Shown: piece after piece, positions 20,576-63,919 of the stretch | How the letters are laid out: each line of letters begins with the position of its first letter | Numbering within the stretch: the stretch's first letter is position 1 | Source: Myotis daubentonii | Taxonomy: Eukaryota > Chordata > Mammalia > Chiroptera > Vespertilionidae | Direction of reading: 5' to 3' | Assembly: GCF_963259705.1 (NCBI RefSeq) | Contig: NC_081840.1 | Span: 3,275,562 to 3,339,561, forward strand | Length of the DNA stretch: 64,000 nucleotides | Position numbers and translations under genes: made by a program | The notes under the pieces: model-generated | Told to the model about the DNA's origin: nothing | Database searches by the model: none | What the model saw: the letters and a program-made list of their open reading frames with translations, nothing else

Positions 20576-21311
20576 AGGTATCTGTGCAGAGCTCACGGGA
20601 CACACAGCGATCTGAGAGTTCAGGCTTAGTCTCCGCAGTCTGCACACTAATGTTGGCAGTGATCGATAGTGTGGGGAGCGTCAGACCATCTACTCTTTGA
20701 ACATGTAGACTAATGGGTTTACACAATGTGCTGGGGCCCAAGTGCCTGTGGCGCTGGACACGGAAAGAAGTGAGGACGTGGATGCTTTGTGAGTCCCAGG
20801 GAGCCAGAGGGGCCGGGCTTCCGCAAGGCTGCGGTCTGAGTTCAGGGTCAGGGCCCCAGCCAGTGAGTCCGAGAGCCCTAGGAACCTCTGGGCAGAAACA
20901 CTCATGTAACAGAACGAATAATTCTAGTATCTGTGGTCACCAGAAAACAGGCAAATATTTTTAACAAACTGACTGTACAACACAGGCATGAGCAATCACC
21001 CTCTGGGCTCCTCCTGTCCTAAAGGCCGTGTACTTCCCAGAACTTCACCGAGGGAGAAGTTTGTTTAGGTTGATTTTAACGCTGTATCTATTTCATCCCT
21101 TTAGATAATGTAATCTGAATATAACCGCGCTATTTTTTTATTGTGATAAATACACAGAACATAAAATGTATGATTGTAACCACGTTACAGTGTGCAGTTC
21201 AGTGACAGTACGCTGTGTTGTTCACTCACCACCACTATCTAGCTCCGGAACCTTTTCCTCACGCCATATGGAAACCATGTCCCCATTATTTCTTTGCCTC
21301 AGCTCCCAGCA

Positions 21312-21747
21312 CAGGGTTAGGGAACGTTTTTTCTGCCAAAGGCCATTTGGGTATTTATAACATCATTCACGGGCCATACAAAACTATCAACTTAAAAAAT
21401 TAGCCTGGCCCTGGCTGGTTTGGCTCCGTGGATAGAGCATCAGCCTGTGGACTGAAGGGTCCCAGGTTCAATTCCAGTCAAGGGCACATGCCCGGGTTGT
21501 GGGCTTGATCCTCAGTGTGGGGCATGCAGGAGGCAGCTGATCAATGATTCTCTCTCATCATTGATGTTTCTATCTCTCTCTCCCTCTCCCTTCCTCTCTG
21601 AAATCAATAAAAATATATATTTTAAAAAAATTAGCCTGCTATGTTTGGTCAAAAATTTAATTAATTCACATCTAATGCCCTGGCAGGGCCAGACCAAAGG
21701 ATCTCATGGGCCTTATATGGCCCGCGGGCCGATGTTCCCCATCCCTG
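21312..21747. mobile_element. Non-autonomous hAT carrying a SINE
   Basis: Ends CAGGGTTAGGGAACGT and GATGTTCCCCATCCCTG, flanked by TCCCAGCA/TCCTAGCA. A full Ves SINE (21407-21624) sits inside; without it the element is about 200 bp. Confidence 0.85.
21407..21624 (+). mobile_element. Ves SINE inside a hAT
   Basis: GGCCCTGGCTGGTTTGGCTC head; AAAAAATTAGCCTG duplicated on both sides from the hAT interior. Confidence 0.93.
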
Positions 21748-22396
21748 TCCTAGCAGCCACTGATATGCGGTCTGTCTCTATGGATTTCTCTATTCTGAAT
21801 ACTTTATATAAACAGAATCATACACACTGTGCCTTTCAGGTCTGCTTCTCTTCCAGGTCCAGCCAGGCCGAGCAGGTGTCAGTGCTTCATTCCTTCTTAC
21901 GGCTGAATAGTATTCCATCGGGTGGACTGACCACGCTCAGTTTAATCATTCACTTGTTGATGGACATCTGGGCTGTTTCCACCTTTAAATATTGTGCATA
22001 CAGCTGCTGTGGACATTTCTGTACAAGTTCTTGTTTGGACACCTGTTGTCAATTCTCCTGGGTAGGAATCTAGGAGTAGAATTGCTGTCATATGGTCACT
22101 CTACATTCGACTTACTGAGGAAGTGCCAAACCGTTTTCCACAGGGCTGCATCATTTTACATTCCCAGCAGCAGTATCTGAGGATTCTAATTTCTCTGCAT
22201 CCGTATCAACAGTGGTTAGTGTGTGTGTGTGCACGCGTGAAGTTAATGGTAATGGAGTGTGTATCACGTTGTGACTAAGCATCATTGCATGTGCTTGCTG
22301 GCCACTTGTACATCTTCTCTGGAGAAATGTATATTCAAGTCCTTTGCTCAATTTTTATTTGGGCTGTTGATCCTTTGTTATTGAGTAGTAAGAGTT

Positions 22397-22594
22397 ATTT
22401 TTACAAAAAAATATGTCTCTATTGATTTCAGAGAGAGGGAGAGAGCGATAGAAACATTAATGATGAATCATCAATAGGCTGCCTCCTGCATGCTCCCTAC
22501 TGGGGATGGTGCCTGAAACTCAGGTATGTGCCCTGACCGGGAGTCAAACTGTGACCTCCTGGTTCATGGGTCCATGCTGAGTCACAAGGGCTGG
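22397..22594 (-). mobile_element. Ves SINE inside an L1
   Basis: Flanked by GTAAGAGTT (22388, 22595). Internal deletion in the ATGATGAGAG region. Confidence 0.88.
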
Positions 22595-22730
22595 GTAAGA
22601 GTTCTTTATATATTCCGGATATAAGATCCTTATCAGATAAATGACTTGTAAATATTTTCTACCATTTTGTGGCTTGTCTTTTCACTTTCTTGATGGTCCC
22701 TTGTAATGCACAAAAGGTTGCAGGCTCTAT

Positions 22731-22825
22731 AAGCATAATCTATGGACGCAGACAACAGGGGGTGAGGGTGAGGGCAAGACTGGGGGGATGAGGGGACAAT
22801 GGGATTATAAATTTATTTACCTTCT
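22731..22825 (+). mobile_element. L1 3' UTR fragment, sense
   Basis: GCATAATCTATGGACGCAGA then GTGAGGGTGAGGGCAAGACT is the sense version of the L1 tail seen in antisense at 8.8 kb. Abuts a Helitron fragment. Confidence 0.55.
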
Positions 22826-23032
22826 ATAATTGAAACTTTGTAGCCTTGAGAGGAGCTCAGAGCCGGCCAGGCGGATAGGAGGGAAGCCTCCTGCTTGCTC
22901 CAGCTCCGTGGCTGCCAGCCGCCATCTTGGCTGGGTTAATTTGCAGATAGTCACTCTGATTGACTGGTGGGCATGGCTTAAGACGTAGCGAAGGTATGGT
23001 CAATTTGCATGTTTGTCTTTTATTAGTGTAGA
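22826..23032 (-). mobile_element. Helitron fragment, 5' part only
   Basis: Ends TTTTATTAGTGTAGA/T as Helitron 5' ends do on this strand; contains the conserved CAGCCGCCATCTTGGCTGG block. No CTAG hairpin end is present. Confidence 0.65.
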
Positions 23033-23326
23033 TAATCAGGGTCTCTACTTTCATGGAGCTTTATTTTAGTGAGAACGACAGAATAAATAATTTTAAAAAA
23101 TTAAACAGAAAGTTCTGGTTATGTGATAAGGACTACCAGTATGAAGCAAATAAACAAAGATTAGATAAGTGGTCTGGAAGGCCTGTATGAGGAAGGTGAC
23201 ATAGAGCTTCTGACTCACTGGAAAATGAGTCAGCCACTGAACGAGGCAGTACCGCAGACTGGGACAGTGTGGAGGCCCAGAGGCAGGAAGGAGCTTTTCG
23301 TGTGGAAGGAAAAGAAGAGAGGCCAG

Positions 23327-23545
23327 GCCCAGCTGGTGTGGCTCAGTGGTCGAGTGTCAACCTGTGAGCCAGGAGGTCACGGTTTGATTCCCGGTCGGGG
23401 CATATGCCTGGGTTGTGGGCTCAGTTCCCCGTAGGGGTATGCAGGAGGCAGCCTATCCATGGTTCTCTCTCATCGTAGATGTTTCTGCTCTCTCTCCCTC
23501 TCCCTTCCTCTCTGAAATCAATGAAAATACTTTAGGGAAAAAAAC
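23327..23545 (+). mobile_element. Ves SINE
   Basis: 14-bp duplication AGAAGAGAGGCCAG at 23313 and 23546. Confidence 0.93.
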
Positions 23546-24779
23546 AGAAGAGAGGCCAGGAGGGCAGGAGGGCTGTAGCACAGCCAGGAAAGGGGAAGAG
23601 TTTGAGATGAGGCTGGAGAGAGAATTAAGAGACAGATTATGCAGGGTCTTGTAAGCCATTGTTAAGCTTGGTTTTATTCTAAGAGCAACAGGAAGCCATG
23701 ACATTTGGGTTTAATTTGGGGGGGGGGCAGGTGATACATCTGGAGCAGCTGCTATATGGAGAATGGTCTGGAGAAAAGCATGAGAGGAAGTGGGAGGGGT
23801 ACTGAGCATATGGCAATGGTCTAAGAGAAGACAGTGGCTAAGATTGGGGTGGTGGCAGAGGAGGTGGAGAGAAGGGAATGGATTTCAGATGTTGGAGGTG
23901 GCATCAATGGGACTCAATCATTGATTGGCTGTGGGTAGTGAGGGGAAGGAAGGAGTCACGGAGACTGATCGGTGCTTTGGCCTGATTACTGTGCTGTTGA
24001 CTGAGAGGCAGAAACTAGAGGAGGCACAGGTTCTAATCCACATGCTATTGTGGTTCTCTTCTCTTCCATGCAAATGGTGGGAGGCACATTCTTCAAGACA
24101 TAAACACACATCTGAAAGGGGAATGAGAATTTAAAGAAAAGACTGCTTAAGAGTAGCAGTACTCATTCGGTTAAAGTGCTAATGTTATTTTTACTTAGGT
24201 GACTCACAAATCTGGTTTTTAACTAAACTTTTTTACAAAGTGTGCACAAGTAAATAGCCAAATGAGTCACTGTGCTTCATTACTGAGCTGAGAATCTCCA
24301 TCTCACCCAGTATCTCCTAAGTGACACTGAGTCACAAGCCAGGTCGCTCCCAGTATGTGAAGAGGTTCTGCCCCCAAGAACATTTGGGTGCATTTTTTTG
24401 GATTCAAATGCACTGTGAACCTGAGAACCAGTTTAAGAATTCTTCCCTCTGTGTATGACATTGCCATTGGAATGAAACTTAAGATGATGGTTGAAAACAT
24501 CTTCCCCCTTCTGAGCAGCTGGTAGAAATGGAGCTGGGGTGGGCGAGGGCGGGGGTGAAGGGCAGGCAGTGGAGTGGAGACAGGAAGCAGCTGGAAGGAG
24601 TGGGCAGGGGCTCTGAGAACAGGCACCACAAGGCTTCACCGGCTTAACCACAGACTGATAATTGGCGTTATCTTACTCTCCACTTTCCTTGGCTCAAGTT
24701 TTATCCTTAAACTTGGGTCCTAAAAGTTGGGGATGTGTGAACACCTAGTTCATTACCCATGTGTGAAATTTTAGTTGCA
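23546..24779. other. Intergenic stretch
   Basis: 23550-24000 is purine-rich and resembles an old interspersed repeat (GCAGGGTCTTGTAAGCCATT) that I cannot name. The rest shows nothing. Confidence 0.45.
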
Positions 24780-24978
24780 CTAGAGGCCTGGTGCATGAAA
24801 TTCATGCACAGGTAGGTCCTTAGGCCTGGCGGGTGATCAGGGCCAATCGGGGCCTTCCAGCTGCTGGCTGGGGCCTTCCTTCATTCCAAGCTACACCCTG
24901 GTCATCAGTGCATATCATAGCAAGTGATCAAACTCCTGAGGGGACACTTTGCATATTAGCCTCTTAAATATATATAGA
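24780..24978 (-). mobile_element. Short Helitron, 199 bp
   Basis: CTAGAGGCCTGGTGCATGAA start with ATGAAATTCAT hairpin, end TATATATAGA/T. Same family as the element at 46607-46822. Confidence 0.85.
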
Positions 24979-25033
24979 TTGCAGTGACTGGGTAGCTCCA
25001 TTCATTCTGTCACCCTCCCTAAAACCTTTCTTT

Positions 25034-25261
25034 TTTTAATTTTTGATTTAAAATATATTTTATTGATTTTTTACAGAGATGAAGGGAGAGGGAAAGAGAG
25101 TTAGAAACATCGATGAGAGAGAAGCATCGATCAGCTGCCTCCTGCACACCTCCTACTGGTATGTGCCTGCAACCAAGGTACATGCCCTTGACTGGAATCG
25201 AACCCAGGACCCTTCAGTCCGCAGGCCAACGCTCTATCCACTGAGCCAAACCAATCAGGGC
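25034..25261 (-). mobile_element. Ves SINE
   Basis: Antisense; AACCTTTCT on both sides. Confidence 0.9.
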
Positions 25262-25448
25262 TAGAACCTTTCTACATAATGTTTGTCTTCTCCCACTCCA
25301 TCACCTCCCACAACCAGGATTAAGGACCCTGCCTAAATCTCTCAACCTGGTTCCTTTACTCCTTTATTTCAAGTGTCATCATCTTTTGCCTGAACCCCGG
25401 CAAGGTTCTTCAACTTGAAAATCTCTCCTAGTTCAAATTCATTCCCTA

Positions 25449-25671
25449 CTTTTTTTTAAAAAAATGTATTTTATTGATTTTTTACAGAGAGGAAGGGAGA
25501 AGGGTAAATTAGAAACATTGATGAGAGAGAAACATCGATCAGCTGCCTCCTGGCACACCCACCACTGGGGATATGCCCACAACCAAGGTACATGCCCTTG
25601 ACCGGAATCAAACCTGGGACCCTTCAGTCTGCAGGCCGACGCTCTATCCACTGAGCCAAACCAGTCAGGGC
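25449..25671 (-). mobile_element. Ves SINE
   Basis: Antisense; CATTCCCTACTTTT/CATTGCCTACTCTTT on the flanks. Confidence 0.9.
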
Positions 25672-25794
25672 CATTGCCTACTCTTTTGATTTTTCAAAAC
25701 ATATAAATGTAATCTCGTTCAGTTTTAAACTTTCAATGGCTTCTCCAGCTAGAGAAGATAAAATTCAAATCTCTCAGAATGGCCTCAGGCCTCT

Positions 25795-26000
25795 CAGCTC
25801 AAAGGTCAGCACTTGCAAGAGGCCTTGTCTGGCCACTCTTTCTAAAGTTGACCTCCCTGTAATCCTAACACCTAATTTCTCTCTTTCATGGTTCTTAATC
25901 ACAACCTGTAATCCCCACCTGATTATGGGATTATTTGCCCAAAACCCTCAGAATTTAAGGTCTACGTGGGTCAGAGATCTTCACTGTATTTTTTCATAGT
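25795..26000 (+). mobile_element. Probable L2 3' fragment
   Basis: CTTGTCTGGCCACTCTTTCT then ACCTCCCTGTAATCC is close to the L2 3' end order, diverged. Confidence 0.45.
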
Positions 26001-26154
26001 GGAAAATAACCCCAACTTAGCACCTTTTTGCTTTTTAATTTTTCCCTCTACCTGATATGCTCATGTAGTTATCAAATATTGTTTTCTATCAAGATTTCTT
26101 TTCCTTCCCCCTTCTGTTGTCATCTTTTTTAAAAAAGTACTTTTATTTTTAAAT

Positions 26155-26534
26155 GATTTTAAAATATGTTTTTATTGATTTCAGAGAGGAAGGGAGAGGG
26201 ATAGATAGAAACATCAATGATGAGAGAGAACGATTGATTGGCTGCCTCCTGCAAGCCCCTTATTGGGGGATGGAGCTTGCAACCCAGGCATGTGCCCTGA
26301 CTGGGAATCGAACTGTGACCTCCATAGGACATTTTTCCATTGATTTTTAGGGAGAGTGGAAGAGAGTGAAAGACAGAGAGAAATATCGATGTGAAGGAAA
26401 CACATCAATTGGTTGCCTCCTGCACTCGTCCTGACCAGGGCTCCGGCCGGGGAGGAGCCTGCAACCAGAATCGAACCGGGGACCCTTTGGTTCGCTGGCC
26501 AATGCTCTATCCACTGAGCCAAACCATCCAGGGC
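26155..26534 (-). mobile_element. Two adjoining Ves SINEs of different subtypes
   Basis: 26155-26322 stops at TGTGACCTCC; a CATTTTTCCATTGATTTTTA subtype copy runs 26327-26534. Both antisense. Confidence 0.87.
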
Positions 26535-27323
26535 AAGTCTTAACTCTCCTATCAGGACATTTCTAAAGTCACCTCCTATGTAAAATCCACCTTAACTCCA
26601 TCTGCAAAGATAGTTCCCTTTAATCGTCTTGAGCGAGCAGCGTTACAAATTTTCTTCAGTTGTGCTGCCTGGCTGCAGCAGCCTAGGGAAGGCTGACACC
26701 AACGGGGTGCGGGGTAGCTCCAGGCTGATGTCCATCTCTCCTTTCCGCTGAGATGCCCCGCAGAGGACAGCCCTGAGCTCACGAAGGTCCCATTCTTGAA
26801 CTCAAAAAGCCCATCATTGGTGCCATCTTTATGAGCAAGCTTTAAGGCCACCGCCTTCATATTTTATTGGTTTCTCTGGATCTCAGACTTTCAAACTTTT
26901 TAAGGGCAGGTCTGCTCTTGGGTCCTCAAGCCAGGCCGCCCTGGTGACAAGAGGGTAAGGAGCAAGCAGACGTGGGAACCCGATCCAGGCCTGCCTCCAG
27001 GCAGCGCTGTTCGGAGGAAATGACGGCCGCACACACAATGTAACACTCCCTGGTAGCCACACTTAAAAAGGAACCAGTGAAATGAACGTTCCCGATGCTC
27101 TCTAATGCCGCACATCCGAAAGGAGATGAAATGCCATCAGTGAGGCAGCTCGCACTCCTTTGTTCGTACCGAGATCGCGCAAATCCGTGGGAGCTTGGCG
27201 GTTACATCCCTTCCTCCAGCCGAGCGCGCCAGAGCCCCACGTGGTCACAGTGGATGGCGGTTTGGCCTCTGCATTTTCCCACAGAGCCGGCAGTCCCGAC
27301 ATGCCCCACTGGAGCTTCCGGGG
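26535..27323. other. Intergenic stretch before the PAPOLA island
   Basis: Contains a 94-codon minus-strand ORF (26576-26860) with no domain I recognise; probably chance. No repeat identified. Confidence 0.5.
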
Positions 27324-27535
27324 CAGCGGTTCTCAACCTGTGAGTCGCGACCCTTTTGACAGTCGAATGACCCTTTCACTGGGGTCGCCTAAGACCATCC
27401 TGCATATCAGATATTTACATTACGATTCATAACAGTAGCGACGTTACAGTTATGAAGTAGCAACGAAAATGATTTTATGGTTGGGTCACCACATGAGGAA
27501 CTGTATTTAAAGGGCCAGAAGGTGGAGAACCACTG
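27324..27535 (+). mobile_element. SPIN-type hAT element 2
   Basis: CAGCGGTTCTCAACCTGTGA start, GGTGGAGAACCACTG end, flanked by TTCCGGGG/TTCTGGGG (7 of 8). 212 bp, opposite orientation to the 19.5 kb copy, at the upstream edge of the PAPOLA CpG island. Confidence 0.92.
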
Positions 27536-28473
27536 TTCTGGGGGGCAAGGAATTTAAAATTTCAACTTCACCGCCTCTGGCTCCTGCCTGCCCCGCCCTT
27601 GCACCCACCTGCGTGAAGATGGGAGGCAGATCGGAGTGGAGCGTGGCTCGGGCTGCGTTCCTCACCCTCTTGCTGGGGGCGGGAGGGAAGGCTCCAGGCC
27701 CCACCCTAGGGAGAGGCTAGGGCCGGGTCACACAGCCTCCCTCGGGGAAACTGAGCGGATTTGGCAGGAGAGATCCACCCGCCACAGCTCCAAGACCCGC
27801 TTAAAAGGCCGCCGGTCGCCGCCGCCCGATGTTGTCCCGAGCGACAGCCTGCCCCGTGGGTTCCGTCGCTGGTAGCGGGGTGCAATGAGCTCGCGTTACC
27901 GACGGGGCGGGCCCTGCCCTGTCCTGCGAACTTCTTCATTCAACAAACACTTCTCAGGAGCCCGCCCAGGGGCATCCGTGGGCGGAAGAGCCCACAAGCG
28001 CCAGCCCCCTGGACTTCCGGCTAGAAGGTGGGTCCCCCAGACACCTCTGCACCTCACTCCGCACAACCACTTTCCACAGGGATGAGGCCGAGTCTCACTC
28101 TGCATAGCAGTAGGAAGCCGTTGGGTAACGCGTTGCAACCCCAAGGCACCCACCCACGAGACCCCGTCCTGCGCCCCGCGCTCGCTTGGGGCACCCGTGG
28201 GCGCCTCGCTCCCCTTCAAGCGCCTCCATCGGCGCCGCGACCTCAGGCGACGAGAACCGCGGGACCTCACAATGCGCTGGAAGCGGCCCCTCGCGGTCCC
28301 GGGGTCTCTCCGAGCCCGTCCTCGCGCCGTCCGGCCGCGTCGCCCGCCTCCGCCACGGGAGCATCCCGGCTGGACGGCCTTCGCGCTCCCTCAGACTCAC
28401 CGCACTCCTCGCGGAGGCGTGTGGGAATATGCTAATTGCGGCGGAAATTGCCTGGCCGTCCGCCGCCTCACGA

Positions 28474-28490
28474 ACTACCTTTCCCGTGAG
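28474..28490 (+). promoter_or_regulatory. ZNF143-like site
   Basis: ACTACCTTTCCCGTGAG resembles the ACTAYNNNNCCC core bound by ZNF143 in housekeeping promoters. It lies about 100 bp before the likely transcription start. Motif match only. Confidence 0.45.
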
Positions 28491-28513
28491 GCTTCGCGGC
28501 GCCGGGTGGCCTC

Positions 28514-28525
28514 TGCGCAGGCGCG
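28514..28525 (+). promoter_or_regulatory. NRF1-like site
   Basis: TGCGCAGGCGCG matches the NRF1 palindrome with one central change. Position about 60 bp upstream of the candidate YY1/start region. Motif match only. Confidence 0.5.
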
Positions 28526-28583
28526 GGCCCGGCGTGCGTGGCGGCGTCAGCGGTTCTAGAACGTTGCTGTGGTAGCGCTCGGG

Positions 28584-28593
28584 CGCCATGTTA
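28584..28593 (+). promoter_or_regulatory. YY1-like site near the PAPOLA start
   Basis: CGCCATGTTA fits the YY1 core CCATNTT in the orientation often found just inside the transcription start of TATA-less genes. If used in that way, transcription begins at about 28570-28590. The same ATG opens the first upstream ORF. Confidence 0.5.
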
Positions 28594-28623
28594 GGACGAG
28601 GGGGAAGGAGGAGAAGCGCTTAA
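28588..28623 (+). CDS. Upstream ORF 1 in the PAPOLA 5' UTR, 11 codons
   Basis: ATG at 28588 to TAA at 28621-28623, encoding MLGRGGRRRSA. The context GCGCCATGT is weak at +4. It exists only if transcription begins upstream of 28588, which is uncertain. Confidence 0.35.
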   Translation: MLGRGGRRRSA

Positions 28624-28702
28624 AGCGGCGGGAGCGGGTGCGGGAGTGGGGTTGGACCCTGGGCTGCGGCAGGCCCCCCCCTCCCTCCCGCCTCAGTGGA
28701 TC

Positions 28703-28744
28703 ATGCCCAGGGCGGCAGCGGCGGCGGTTGCGGGGGGGAAGTGA
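28703..28744 (+). CDS. Upstream ORF 2 in the PAPOLA 5' UTR, 13 codons
   Basis: ATG at 28703 to TGA at 28742-28744, encoding MPRAAAAAVAGGK. The -3 base is A. It stops 25 nt before the PAPOLA start codon, so re-initiation distance is short. It lies inside any plausible first exon. Confidence 0.5.
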   Translation: MPRAAAAAVAGGK

Positions 28745-28769
28745 CTGGGCGGTGCCGGCGCAGGAGACG

Positions 28770-60179
<31,410 letters not shown>

Positions 60180-61925
60180 TAAGGCATGTTGGACATGTTG
60201 CTCTCTTAAGTAATGGTTCATATGTGCAGTCTCTTCTTGCTAGATGAATATAGTTCTGAATTTGTCTTTAAACATCTTCTACAGAACTTGCCTGTCACAG
60301 AGTTTGCACTGTTTTTAGTTAAACCCCTTATTTTTTTATCTGTCAAGGTTAACTATGGCCCCTACAGTTTTGCTGCTTTCTGTAACTAGACTCCTACATT
60401 TGTAGAAACTTCAATTTTGTAGATACATGTTAGTCCTCACCAAACCTCAAAATCTGTATACCCTGGCAAAGGAGTGAACTGTTAAAATTTGTAGTTAATA
60501 TTCTCTATTAAGACACTAAGTATTTTCAGCTATTTCTGGAAACTTACTTATCATTAAGATTCTCTATAACATAGGCAAAGCTAATAAAGTGTCATTATAG
60601 TTTAATGTTTTCAATAGTTAACAGCATACAATTGGCCTACAGATTCCCCCTAATGTTAACAAAGCCCCTTTAAATATTTCCACAAATAAATTTTTTTGGA
60701 ATCTAGGTTGGGGTAATAGTTTTTACTAATGGTTTTAATATAATGGTTTAACACCTTAGTACAGGTTAAAAGCCTGATTGTGTTGGTTTTGATGAAATTG
60801 TAAGTTACAATAAATCTTACTTTAAAAAAAAAAAAATGGACTTGCACTTTTATTTGCCCTGAGCTGAAAACTTGCCAAAGTCCCACTTAATTTTTTTTCT
60901 TTAATGGTTGAAACTTTCCTGACCATTTGATTTTGTGGATTGTGTTTTGTAATAATCGAAGTAAGATTGCTTTATGCTATTTCCCCAATTAAAAACAAGA
61001 ATGATGACCTTCATGATGTCTCTGTGTTTTGTTTCTGTATCTTTTGCATGAAATAGCAGTGATGGAGCCAGCTTAATTGTGTTCTGGGAGCACTACCTTG
61101 CCAGTAAACAGTTAAATAGCATAACATTGAATGTTCTTGTTTATTACTTATTCCCCATAAGTTGTGCTTTTCCATTTGGCAGATAATTTTTGTTTGTTTT
61201 TTATTTGAATCAGTGTTTAGGGAGCACTTTTGAACATTGAAGCTAATGAACATATATTCTGATACTTTAAAAACTACATAATAGAGTACATAATTACTTG
61301 TGTGGAGAGTAATAAATTGGTTTTATAGACAAGTAGCAACATCTCTTAATGCCTGAGACTCAAAGATGAAGCTAGATTCATTCTTTTTCCTATCTCATTT
61401 CCTCATAAGATGAGAGGTGGGTAGAATGAAGTTCTTGAAAGTACTTCAGTGTCTTTCTTTACTTTAGGAAAGATTACTGTTGAAATTGAACAAAGCTTCA
61501 TAGTGTTATCCATTTGAATAAATTTGTATTATTAGAACTTGGAAAGTTTTTTTTTAAGTTTGCTTAATCTTTTTCTTTTAAAACTTTTAGACTGTCTTTC
61601 AATCTATGCCAAATAGCGTCTGTCAGCTCTTCAGTCTACTGAAAAGATTATAGATTCCCATCTACTGAATTCTCTTGAAACAATCATTGTAGGTTATCAC
61701 AAATGACTAAACTTAATTAGACATTAGGATATAGCAACAAATAGGAAATTATGTCAGGAAAAATAAAATTTCAGCTGTGAGTTCTTGGAAAACAGATTTG
61801 AAGTCATGACAACGATGGGCTAATTCTCTCTATACCAAATTGAATTTCTTCAAAAAATTTTCTCAAATTTCTAGTAAATAAATGCTTTGATTAGACTTCA
61901 GAGGTATTTAAAGATTTGAGGGGTT

Positions 61926-62116
61926 TTTTTGTTTTTTGTTTTTTTTTTAAAGAGGAAGGGAGAGAGAATCATCGATGTGAGCCATATCAATCGGTTGCCT
62001 CCAAGGCACACCCTGAGTGGGGACTGAACTTGCAATCTAGACATGTGCCCTGATCAGAAATGGAACCTTCCAGTGGACGGGGCAATACTCCAACCAAATG
62101 AGCCACACAGGCCAGC
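61926..62116 (-). mobile_element. Ves SINE, diverged
   Basis: Antisense body with GAATCATCGATGTGAGCC and a worn head (AATGAGCCACACAGGCCAG). One of only two recognised elements after exon 12. Confidence 0.8.
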
Positions 62117-63599
62117 CTGGACTGTCTTTTAAAATATATGAATTTGCAATAAAATAAGTTATTATTGGCATAGTAACTGTGAATACTTATTTTAGGTATT
62201 TGATTTCACTAGGAAACAAGAGAAGATATAGGAAAAAAGCCAGAATGTTGTTTAAGGTGTAAGATTAATAATTTATAATTTCAACAAGTACATATGTATA
62301 AAATACTTTAGCCTTAAAATGTTTTAAAAACTAAAAATAGTGAACTATAAGTCTTGGTCCAGAGTTACTTAAAGATGGAATAGCATGGATTTTTTCAAAG
62401 AATTAAATTTTCACTCATATGAGCTATGATCTACCCAGGTAAAATATTAATGTATGAAATAGGAAACCTACTTACAAGATACTTTTTAGGGGGTAAATAG
62501 TTATTAAGTAATAATAGCAACTAAATTAAATGTTCTTAGGAGTTTTTAAATAGGGTTTAATTCATTTGGAGCACAATTTTATACTTAAATTTATTATTGG
62601 GAATAGATAAATTTTAAATTTGGGGAAATGTTAATTGCTGTTACATTAATACTTGAAAGTGTCTCTGAGGGCATCTGAGTGCCTGAAGCCTGACAGAATG
62701 AAATAGGGGATTACATTTTATTTTTTTGAACAGCAACAAAATAGTCTAAATTTAGTACTACTTGGTCTTTATGCTCTGATAGGGATTTGAGGAACTGAAC
62801 ACCAATTCCGGTTTTTAAGACTTATACTGAGTTGGGATTCTGCTCTTAGTTTCTTCCATGGGCGAGTCTTTGTTTTATAAATAAGTTCCTGATGGCAAGT
62901 TATTTATGTTAAACTAAACTATTGTATTTTGTATCTACCACTTTAAATTTGCTTAAATGTGGCTGAGTAAAGGACATTTAACCTCAGCATAAATATTTAT
63001 CAGTTATTCAACACTCGCCGCTTTGTTGAAATAAATGCATTTGTATTTAAACAATGTACAGAGTAGAGACCCTCCCCCCAACTCATCAAGAACCAGTCGA
63101 ACTCTAAACTTCAAACATTAACCTTTGAATTGCCAACAAAATATGTTTAAATGATTTGTATATTTGCCTTAGTAAATAGAGAACATTGTACATTTTAGAT
63201 TTTGTTGAAGACTCAGATGGTCATTAAGAATATCCATTTTAATAGTGTGGTAAAGTGATTTAGAGATGGCGTGTTTTGTCCCTAAGCTAGGTGAACCCAG
63301 ACAATTTTGCTTTTTTTGAGTTTTTATGTATGCTTGCTTTTTATACTTTGTTGTCTCTTGTTATAAGTTGTTATACTTTGTCAGAGAGCTATCTGCTTTT
63401 CCCTGTTTTTGTTTTTTAAATCTGCTCATCTTCAATTTCCTAGGGAACTGGAAATCAGGTGACTGATCTTGTTAGGATTTGTTTGATTGAATAAAACTTA
63501 GGGCTCCTGAGAGTAGGGTTCTGTGTGCACATAATGCATGAGCTTTGGGAAGTGCTTCCATGTGACTGACTGACTGGGCATCTGTGCTTGTTCTATATA

Positions 63600-63919
63600 C
63601 AGTTGACCCTTGAGAAATGCAGGGGTTGGGGCACTAAAACCCCCCTGCAGGTGAAGCCTTTGTGTAACTTTGGCTCCCCAAAGACCTAACTACTAATACT
63701 GTGCTGTTGACTAGAAACGCTATTGTTAACATAAATAATTGAGAGACAATTTGTATGTTATATAAGTATTGCATCCTTTGTCCTTAAAATAAAGTAAGCT
63801 AGAGAGAAAATGTTATTAAAGTCATAAGGAAACGCATTTACAGTATTTATTGAAAAAAAAATCACATATGAGTGGACCTGTGCAGTTCATACATACCTGT
63901 GTGGTTCAAGGGTCAGCTG
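63600..63919. mobile_element. Tc1/mariner (pogo/Tigger-like) MITE in PAPOLA intron 12
   Basis: Inverted ends CAGTTGACCCTTGAGAAATG and GTTCAAGGGTCAGCTG, flanked by TA on both sides. Interior matches a common mammalian Tigger-like element (AATAAAGTAAGCTAGAGAGA block). 320 bp, no transposase. Confidence 0.8.

Larger units (their letters stand above)
21120..22730 (-). mobile_element. Older L1 3' region, interrupted by two insertions
   Basis: Pieces 21120-21311, 21748-22396 and 22604-22730 are colinear: GTGCAGTTCAGTGACAGTAC, GGCTGAATAGTATTCCATCG, GTGCCAAACCGTTTTCCACA, TATATTCCGGATATAAGATC. A hAT (21312-21747) and a SINE (22397-22594) split it. A TG run lies at about 22217-22230. Confidence 0.85.

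Noticed and set aside
26576..26860. 94-codon minus-strand frame beginning MKAVALKLAHKDGTNDGLFE
   Set aside because: No recognised domain, no splice or promoter context; kept only as an unexplained ORF.
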